The position numbers and the translations under genes were made by a program. A stretch of DNA of 8,588 nt from assembly GCA_022843505.1 (NCBI GenBank), contig JALHNN010000083.1, positions 1-8,588 on the forward strand. The letters are read 5' to 3'. This document shows positions 1-6,285 of this stretch, one piece after another; the first letter of the stretch is position 1, and every line of letters begins with the position of its first letter. The DNA is from Sulfuritalea sp. (lineage in GTDB: Bacteria > Pseudomonadota > Gammaproteobacteria > Burkholderiales > Rhodocyclaceae). The notes beneath the pieces were generated by a model, which was given only the letters and a program-made list of their open reading frames with translations, searched no databases and was not told where the DNA came from.

Positions 1-426
1 GACCTGCCCATCATCTTCATTTCCAGCTATGCCGAGGTGCCCTCGGTGGTGCGCGCCATGCGCGGTGGGGCGCTGGACTTCTTCCAAAAGCCGTTTTCCA
101 CGCAGCGGCTGCTCGATCGCATCCAGGACGGCCTGCGCATCGACCAGGCCCGTGCCGAAATGCAGGCCCGCAGCCGCGAAATCGGCGAACGCATGGCCAC
201 CCTCACGCCGCGCGAACGCGAGGTTCTGGAGGGGGTTTTCGAAGGCAAACTGACCAAGACCATCGCCCATGAGCTCGGCATCAGCCAGCGCACCGCCGAG
301 ACTTACCGCCACTTGATCATGCAGAAGCTGCAGGCCGGTTCGATCGCCGAGCTGGTGCGCCTGACCATGGAGTTCATGCCCGGCAACAGCCTGGTGGCCA
401 AGGGGCTTCCGGAAAGCGAAAGCTGA
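1..426 (+). CDS. FixJ/NarL-like response regulator, C-terminal part (REC-LuxR HTH)
   Basis: This is the last 141 residues of a DNA-binding two-component response regulator; the reading frame is open to the left edge, so the start and the phospho-acceptor Asp lie outside. Seen: residues 1-32 are the end of a receiver domain, with the beta4 strand PIIFISS (the Ser in the conserved Thr/Ser switch position), a FixJ-like stretch EVPSVVRAM, and the invariant Lys at residue 30 in FFQKPF. A helical linker follows, then a LuxR-type HTH at about residues 68-122, beginning LTPREREVLE, with recognition-helix region GISQRTAETYR. This order and the short helical linker match the FixJ/TtrR/StyR class, which activate target promoters when phosphorylated. 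The cognate kinase is not identified; it may lie to the left. The GTG at base 37 should not be taken as the start, because it would cut through the receiver. It ends 20 bases from the stop of the converging hybrid kinase gene. Confidence 0.93.
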   Translation, partial: DLPIIFISSYAEVPSVVRAMRGGALDFFQKPFSTQRLLDRIQDGLRIDQARAEMQARSREIGERMATLTPREREVLEGVFEGKLTKTIAHELGISQRTAETYRHLIMQKLQAGSIAELVRLTMEFMPGNSLVAKGLPESES

Positions 427-440
427 GCGGAAGCGAGGCG

Positions 441-456
441 GGCGGCTCACGCCGCC
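441..456. terminator. GC-rich hairpin at the junction of two convergent genes (possible weak terminator)
   Basis: A perfect 6-bp stem GGCGGC / GCCGCC encloses a 4-base loop TCAC that contains the stop codon of the minus-strand kinase gene. It sits where the two convergent genes meet. There is no T-run after the stem on either strand, so it does not meet the usual picture of an intrinsic terminator. It could pause transcription or be chance in GC-rich DNA. Confidence 0.25.
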
Positions 457-3400
457 GGCAAGGCGGGGGCGGGCACATGCTGGCGGTATTCGCGCAGGGT
501 GGCCGCCGCGCTTTCGTAGTCGAAGGCATCTATCCGCGCCTGCAAGACCGTCGCTGATTCGCCCAGTACGCTGCCCAGGAGTTCGGCTTCGTCCCTGGCG
601 AGATAGCTTGCCGCCATGTCGCCCTGCTCGAGCAGGGTTTCCAGCTTGCCGAGGACTTCGACGACGCGCGCGGGAGGTTCGGCGATCGCGTGTTCCGGCG
701 GCTGATCGACGGCATGCAGGAGGATGCCCTCGATCAGGCGGTGCAGATCCCCGGCTACGGCGGCGCACAGACGGCCAACTTCCTCGGCGCTGGCATCACC
801 TTCCAGCGCCTGCAGCACCGTGTTGGCCGCCTCCGACAGGGCCTTCGCGCCGAGCATCCCGGACGCCCCGCGCAACGAGTGAATCACCGGGCCGAGGGCC
901 TCCAGATCGCCGGCCCGGAGCAGGCTGGACATCTGGTCCCCGTGGCCCTGGTAACCCTCGGCGAACAGCAGCAGCAGGCGGCTGTACTTGGCAACATTGC
1001 CGCGCATGGTGGCGAGGCCCGCGCTCAGGTCGAGCCCATGGATCCTGGCCAGGTGGCGCTTGCGATCATCGTCGTTGAGTTTGGGAGGCGCCTTGGGTTC
1101 GGGTTCCGCCGCACCTGGCGCGGGAGGCGGCAGCCACTTCACCAGGGCCGCATAGAACTGCTCCGGGTTCACCGGCTTGGGCACGAAATCGTTCATACCA
1201 GCCTCCATGCATGCCTCGCGGTCTTCGTTGAAAGCGTTCGCCGTCATCGCCAGAATCGGCACGTCGGCGTGGGTCGGCAGCGCGCGGATGGCACGGGCCG
1301 CATCCAGGCCGTTCATCTGTGGCATCTGCACATCCATGAGGATGAGGTCATAGGCGATGTTCGACGCCTTGGCCAGTGCCTCGCGCCCGTTTCTTGCCGT
1401 ATCGGCGGCGAGTCCGGCGGCATGGATCAGTTCGATGGCGACTTCCCGGTTCACGGCGTTGTCCTCGGCCAGCAGCAGGCGCGCGCCGCCATGGTGGCGG
1501 CGCAGCACCGTCTCGGGACGCTCATCCTCCACCGCGGAGTCGACGTGCAGGACGGGGACGATGCCGTGGCCATGCTGCAGGCGCACGGTGAACCAGAAGG
1601 TGCTGCCCTTGCCGACTTCGCTCTCCACGCCGGCGTCTCCCCCCATCATGTTGGCGAGCCGCCGGCTGATGGCGAGTCCGAGGCCGGTGCCGCCATAGGT
1701 GCGGGTGGTCGAGGTATCGGCCTGGACGAAGGCCTGGAAAAGCTTGGACAGATGTTCCTCGGGAATGCCTATGCCCGTATCCGCGACCTCGAAGCGGATC
1801 AGCACGCCTTCGGCGTCATCGGCCAGCAGCCGGGCGCTCAGGCGGATCTCGCCGGCGCGGGTGAACTTGACGGCATTGCCGGCGAAATTGAGCAATGCCT
1901 GGCGCAGGCGCGTCGGATCGCCGCGCAGCCAGACCGGCACGCCTGCGCTATCGACTTCGATGGCGATGCCCTTGGCATTGGCCTGCTCGGCGATCAGCGA
2001 ACGGGTATGGTCGAGGATGGCCGAAGGCGAAAAATCGGTCTGTTCCAGCGCCAGCTTGCCGGCCTCGATCTTGGACAGGTCGAGGATGTCGTTGATGATC
2101 GACAGCAGGTGTTCCGCCGCCTCGCCGATCTTTTCCAGCTTGTCGGCCTGCTCGGGCGTCGGCTGGGTGCGGCGCAGGATGTAGGTGAGGCCGACGATGG
2201 CGTTCATCGGCGTGCGGATCTCGTGGCTCATGTTGGCGAGGAAGGCGCTCTTGGCGACGTTGGCGGCTTCGGCCTTTTCGCGCGCCTCGTCAAGCTGGGC
2301 CGTGCGTTTGGCGACGAGTTCCTCGAGATGGTGCCGGTGCTGGTCGAGTTCTTTTCCGATGCGCCGCTTCTCGGTGATGTCTTCCTTGACCGCCACATAG
2401 TGCGTGACGGTGCCGTCGGGCTGGCGGATCGGCGTGACGATGGCGAATTCGACGTATTCCTCGCCGTCCTTGCGCCGGTTGAAGAATTCTCCCTTCCATG
2501 GTCGGCCCTGGGTCAGCGTGGCCCACATGTCTTCGTAGGTTTCGCGCGGCGTCTTGCCGGAATGGAGGACACGAGGATTCTTGCCTATGACCTCCTCGCG
2601 CGTGTACCCGGTGGCGCGGGTGAAAGCCTCGTTGACATATTCGATCCTGGCGTTGACATTGGTGATGACGATGCTTTCCGGGCTCTGCTCGACGGCCAGC
2701 GAGAGCTTGCGCAGCATTTCGTCGGCCTGCTTGCGTTCGGTGATGTCGAGCATGATGCCGCGCAGCCAGCGCGGCTTGCTGTCCTGTTCGACGACGGTGA
2801 CCGTGTTATGCAGCCAGACCGTGCTGCCATCGCGGGCGATCAGGCGGTATTCGAACTTGTGCCGTTCCAGGCGGCCGGTGCAGGCGACGCAATACTCGGG
2901 CGCCCAGGCGGCATCCTCGGGATGCATGTGCGCGACCCAGAACCCGGGTTTGGTCCATTCGGCCGCCGGGTAGCCGAGCAGGCGCTCCGCCTGGTCGCTG
3001 ACGAAGGTGAAGACGAAAGTCTCGGCATCGGCCTCCCAGACGATGCCTTCGGTGGTGTTCACCAGGTCGCGGAAGCGCTGCTCCGAGGCGCGAATGCCGT
3101 TCTCGAAATGCTTGCGCTCCGTGATGTCGCGGATGTAGGCGGTGAACAGAGAGCCGTCGCCGTCGCGCATGGCCCCGATGGTCAGTTCGATCGGGAACTG
3201 CGAGCCGTCGGCGCGCATCGCCGACATTTCCAGGGTCTTGCCGACCACGTGCTGCTCGCCGGTGGCGATGAAGCGGGCGAGGCCGGCGTTGTGGCGCTCG
3301 CGGAATTCCGGCGGCACGATCAGCTCACCCATCTGCTGCCCCAGGGCCTTTTCCGCCGGGTACAGGAACATCGCCTCCGCGCTGCTGTTCCAGCTCACCA

Positions 3401-5126
3401 CGCGGCCTTCCTGGTCCATGCTGACGACCGCGTCGAGCGCCGATTCGACCAGCAACTGGGCGCGCGACAGCGCCTGTCGCAGGGAGGCGGTCGAGGCCGC
3501 GAGTGCCATTTCCATCTGCTTGCGCTGGGTTATGTCGCGGGCGACGGAAAAGGTGCCGACCACGCGTCCCTCGGCGTCGTGCAGGGGCCCCTTGGTCGAC
3601 TGCAGGACGATCTGGCCGGCCTCCGTCGTGTAGCTTTCTTCTACCGTCCGTGAGGAATTTGTCTCACGCAGTTCCTTGTCGAGCGCCTTGACCCGCGCCG
3701 CCTGGTCGGGCGGCACCAGGGCACTGGCATCGCGGCCCAGGACGTCCTCCTCGCGGCGGCCGAATATCCGCCCGGCCCCCGGGTTGAAGAGCAGGTAGCG
3801 GTCGTTCACATCCTTGACCGTGATGGCGTCGTCGGTACTGCGCACCAGATTCTCGAACAATTCGAATGCGCGCAGCTTCTCGGCCTGGTGTTCGCGCTGA
3901 CGCAGGCTTTCACCGAGGGTCTGGCGCTGGCGCCATGCGTAGGCGGCACTTGCCAGCATGAACAGGATCAGCAGGCCGGCCAGCGCCAGCCAGAGGGCGC
4001 CGCGCCAGGCCTCGGTGTACATCTCCGCGCGCTCGATCTTGGCAATCAGGAACCAGTCGGTGCTGAGGATGGCACGCACCACGCCTACGACGGGACGACC
4101 GCGATAGTCCTCGCCCTCGAACAGCTTTCCGGGTACGGTCTCGCCACGCAGCACCTGTGCCGGCAGAAGCTTCTCGGTCGCAATCGGCATCCGCAAGCGC
4201 CCCGCGGCATCGCGTTCGTGGCGCAGGTCGTTGATGTATGCCACCTGATCGCCTTCGCGGTGGAACAGCAGGATTTCGGCGCTGGCGCTCGGGACCGGCC
4301 AGGACTGCAGCAGGGGATAGAGATAGGCGGCCGGATCGGTGCGCAGAATGACGGCGGACGACGAGCGGCCGTCGGGTCCGGTCAGCGGAGCGATGAAATC
4401 GAGGCGCGGGCGCCCCGCGGCATCGCGATGGATATTGGGCTGACTGACCACCTGCTGGCCCATCGCATGCTTCACGGCGGCAATCAGGCTCGCGTCCGCC
4501 GCCAGCTCGCCGCCTTCCGAATTCCAGACCGGACGCCCGTCGGCGTCGACCAGGATCACCGCGACATAGTCCTTGGCAAACCGATACTGCTGCAGAAACG
4601 TGACCATTTCGGCGCGGTCGGCCGAGTTGCCCTGTCTGGCCCAGCGCTGATAGGCCGCAGCAAGCCGGGTATCGACCGCGATGAACTCGGCGTCATTCCG
4701 GCGTTCCTGCAGCCAGTCGTCGATCTGCCGCGACTTGACCTCGGCGATCGTTTGCAGGCGCGCGGCCTCGACATCGCGATGGTGACGAAACTCGGCGTCG
4801 ATGGCCACCAGGGTGCTTGCCACGACCGCCAGAGAAAGTAGAACCAGGGGCCAGAAAATCGACCGGCCGGCCGCGGCCTCTGCCGGCGCGGCATCGGCCG
4901 CCCGCGACTGCCGGCGCAGCAGCAGGTAGAGCAGCGCGGCCGTGACGGCGACAAACAGCCAGCCCTTGAGGGTGCCGGCGATCATCCGCTGCGCCGGATC
5001 GGTGACCAGCCACTCCACGGCGCGATCGGACACCAGGATCCACAGCGCGCCCAGCGCGAGATAGCCAAGGACCACGGTGAAGCTTCCGCTGCGGCCCGGC
5101 GACGAGGATGAGGCGGAATGACGCAT
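447..5126 (-). CDS. Membrane hybrid histidine kinase: TM/dCache-like sensor, 4 PAS, HisKA, HATPase, REC, Hpt
   Basis: A 1559-residue inner-membrane sensor kinase with a built-in phosphorelay. Domains (residues from the ATG at 5126): TM segments at about 16-34, 54-71 and 91-109; a periplasmic region of about 264 residues resembling a dCache sensor (110-373), opening with a helix like those of Cache/CHASE sensors; TM at 376-397; PAS domains at about 422-536, 558-672, 683-799 and 806-921, each closed by a DIT(Q/E)(R/K)(K/R) cap; coiled coil 922-960; HisKA with H968 in SHEIRTP; HATPase with N1080/N1084, DTGIG (1116-1120) and GGTGLGL (1145-1151); REC with E1221/D1222, phospho-acceptor D1265, T1295 and K1317; Hpt with H1416 in HSLRGASGMLGA; and a helical tail 1484-1559. 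All catalytic residues are present. I chose the ATG because the earlier in-frame start (5162) is TTG and lies inside the upstream gene. The start follows the upstream TGA by one base with no clear Shine-Dalgarno, suggesting translational coupling. The signal is unknown. Confidence 0.95.
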   Translation of the reverse strand: MRHSASSSSPGRSGSFTVVLGYLALGALWILVSDRAVEWLVTDPAQRMIAGTLKGWLFVAVTAALLYLLLRRQSRAADAAPAEAAAGRSIFWPLVLLSLAVVASTLVAIDAEFRHHRDVEAARLQTIAEVKSRQIDDWLQERRNDAEFIAVDTRLAAAYQRWARQGNSADRAEMVTFLQQYRFAKDYVAVILVDADGRPVWNSEGGELAADASLIAAVKHAMGQQVVSQPNIHRDAAGRPRLDFIAPLTGPDGRSSSAVILRTDPAAYLYPLLQSWPVPSASAEILLFHREGDQVAYINDLRHERDAAGRLRMPIATEKLLPAQVLRGETVPGKLFEGEDYRGRPVVGVVRAILSTDWFLIAKIERAEMYTEAWRGALWLALAGLLILFMLASAAYAWRQRQTLGESLRQREHQAEKLRAFELFENLVRSTDDAITVKDVNDRYLLFNPGAGRIFGRREEDVLGRDASALVPPDQAARVKALDKELRETNSSRTVEESYTTEAGQIVLQSTKGPLHDAEGRVVGTFSVARDITQRKQMEMALAASTASLRQALSRAQLLVESALDAVVSMDQEGRVVSWNSSAEAMFLYPAEKALGQQMGELIVPPEFRERHNAGLARFIATGEQHVVGKTLEMSAMRADGSQFPIELTIGAMRDGDGSLFTAYIRDITERKHFENGIRASEQRFRDLVNTTEGIVWEADAETFVFTFVSDQAERLLGYPAAEWTKPGFWVAHMHPEDAAWAPEYCVACTGRLERHKFEYRLIARDGSTVWLHNTVTVVEQDSKPRWLRGIMLDITERKQADEMLRKLSLAVEQSPESIVITNVNARIEYVNEAFTRATGYTREEVIGKNPRVLHSGKTPRETYEDMWATLTQGRPWKGEFFNRRKDGEEYVEFAIVTPIRQPDGTVTHYVAVKEDITEKRRIGKELDQHRHHLEELVAKRTAQLDEAREKAEAANVAKSAFLANMSHEIRTPMNAIVGLTYILRRTQPTPEQADKLEKIGEAAEHLLSIINDILDLSKIEAGKLALEQTDFSPSAILDHTRSLIAEQANAKGIAIEVDSAGVPVWLRGDPTRLRQALLNFAGNAVKFTRAGEIRLSARLLADDAEGVLIRFEVADTGIGIPEEHLSKLFQAFVQADTSTTRTYGGTGLGLAISRRLANMMGGDAGVESEVGKGSTFWFTVRLQHGHGIVPVLHVDSAVEDERPETVLRRHHGGARLLLAEDNAVNREVAIELIHAAGLAADTARNGREALAKASNIAYDLILMDVQMPQMNGLDAARAIRALPTHADVPILAMTANAFNEDREACMEAGMNDFVPKPVNPEQFYAALVKWLPPPAPGAAEPEPKAPPKLNDDDRKRHLARIHGLDLSAGLATMRGNVAKYSRLLLLFAEGYQGHGDQMSSLLRAGDLEALGPVIHSLRGASGMLGAKALSEAANTVLQALEGDASAEEVGRLCAAVAGDLHRLIEGILLHAVDQPPEHAIAEPPARVVEVLGKLETLLEQGDMAASYLARDEAELLGSVLGESATVLQARIDAFDYESAAATLREYRQHVPAPALPAA

Positions 5127-5127
5127 G

Positions 5128-6267
5128 TCAGCCGTCGCTGTGCTGTTCCGCGATGGCCGCAAACTCGGAGAAGCTGACCAGGAACACGTCGGTCACATCG
5201 GCATCGAACTGTTTGCCGCGCTCGCCGGAGATGATTTCGCGTACCTTGTCGATCGGCATCGCTTCCTTGTAGACGCGTTTCGAGATCAGGGCGTCGAAGA
5301 CGTCGGCGATGGTCATCAGGCGCGCGGATATGGGGATCGCATCGGCGATCAATCCGTCGGGGTAGCCGCGGCCGTCCCATCGCTCGTGGTGCCAGCGTGC
5401 CACTTCCTTGGCCAGGGAGAGAAACTCGACAGGTCGCGCCATGTCGCGTTCGGCCTGTTCGATGGCGTCGCTGCCGAGCTTGGAATGGGTCTTCATGATC
5501 TCCCATTCCTCGGGGGTGAGCTTGCCGGGCTTCTGCAGGATCGAATCCGGGATACCGACCTTGCCGATGTCGTGCAGGGGCGCCGAATCGGCCAGCATCT
5601 TGATGTAGCCGTCGCTGAGGGTATCGGAAAAGCGAGGGTGGCGCTGCAGCTTGATCGCCAGCAGCCGGACATAACCCTGGGTGCGCAGAATGTGGTTGCC
5701 GGTTTCCGGGTCGCGTGTTTCGGCGAGGTGGGCCAGGGCGCGGATGCTGGCCGCCTGGATCAGTTCGTTTTCTTCCATGCGCCGCGCGACTTCTGCCTCG
5801 AGTGCCGTGTTCTGGTCGCGCAGCCAGTTGCCCGCGATGCGGGCGAGCAGCTGGTTGCGCACCCGCGCCAGGACGACGTCGGGCTTGATCGGCTTGGCGA
5901 TGTAGTCGGCCGCCCCGTGCTGGAAGCCGCGCTCCTCGTCGCGCGCGTTGTCCAGCGCGGTGAGGAAGATCACCGGGATGCCGGCGGTGGCAGGATCCTT
6001 GCGCAGGGATGCCAGTACCTGGTAACCATCCATTTCCGGCATCATCACGTCGAGCAGGATCAGCGCCGGCTGCGGTTCCTGGATCGCGTAGCGCAGCGCC
6101 GCCCGGCCGCTGGTGGCCGCCTTGACCTGATATCCCGCGCCGTGCAGCAGGTCGCCGAGTACGGCGAGGTTCGCTGCCACGTCATCGACGATCAGGATCA
6201 GCGATCCCTTGACGGCGTCGTCGGAAACCGAAGGGTCGCCTGGGGCGAGATCGAGCGGATTGTTCAT
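5128..6267 (-). CDS. Response regulator with HD-GYP domain (predicted c-di-GMP phosphodiesterase, RpfG-like)
   Basis: A 379-residue cytoplasmic response regulator. Residues 22-140 are a receiver domain with D28/D29, phospho-acceptor D73 in LILLDVMMP, T103 and K125. A helical linker (about 145-172) leads to an HD-GYP domain (about 173-375). HD-GYP proteins hydrolyse cyclic di-GMP to pGpG or GMP. The ligand set known from structurally studied HD-GYP enzymes is all present: E188 and H192 (ETGNH), H232/D233 (HDIGK), H261, H293/H294 (HHERWDGRGYP) and D322 (IADVFDAL), so an active two- or three-metal enzyme is expected. The GYP triad is at 301-303. The architecture matches RpfG. The gene follows the chemoreceptor gene by 18 bases and precedes the hybrid kinase by one base, which makes that kinase the likely phosphodonor (inference). 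The region before the ATG has no strong Shine-Dalgarno, only a weak CGGA. No output other than c-di-GMP turnover is visible. Confidence 0.95.
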   Translation of the reverse strand: MNNPLDLAPGDPSVSDDAVKGSLILIVDDVAANLAVLGDLLHGAGYQVKAATSGRAALRYAIQEPQPALILLDVMMPEMDGYQVLASLRKDPATAGIPVIFLTALDNARDEERGFQHGAADYIAKPIKPDVVLARVRNQLLARIAGNWLRDQNTALEAEVARRMEENELIQAASIRALAHLAETRDPETGNHILRTQGYVRLLAIKLQRHPRFSDTLSDGYIKMLADSAPLHDIGKVGIPDSILQKPGKLTPEEWEIMKTHSKLGSDAIEQAERDMARPVEFLSLAKEVARWHHERWDGRGYPDGLIADAIPISARLMTIADVFDALISKRVYKEAMPIDKVREIISGERGKQFDADVTDVFLVSFSEFAAIAEQHSDG

Positions 6268-6285
6268 GAAGGCATCCGTTGTGTA

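Noticed and set aside
2730..3536. Near-identical stretches of about 18 bases at 2730-2747, 3111-3128 and 3519-3536, which look like spaced DNA repeats
   Set aside because: They encode the DITERK/DITQRK caps that end three of the PAS domains, so protein-level conservation explains them. They are not a CRISPR or regulatory repeat.
690..3653. Very long plus-strand open frame opposite the hybrid kinase gene
   Set aside because: It lies wholly antisense to a gene with unmistakable domains. Its translation shows no recognisable domain and has the Gly/Asp/Ala/Arg/His-rich look of a mirror frame in GC-rich DNA, where stop codons are rare.
3888..4841. Plus-strand open frame opposite the kinase sensor region
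   Set aside because: It is antisense to the TM and periplasmic coding region, with no ribosome site or domain recognised.
5127..5162. Longer kinase start at a TTG giving 12 more residues
   Set aside because: It uses a rarer start codon inside the upstream gene, and the ATG one base after the upstream stop fits operon structure better.
6264..6275. Three-codon minus-strand frame (ATG CCT TCA TGA) overlapping the HD-GYP start
   Set aside because: It is too short to judge, has no ribosome site and is likely chance; a re-initiation role cannot be shown from sequence.
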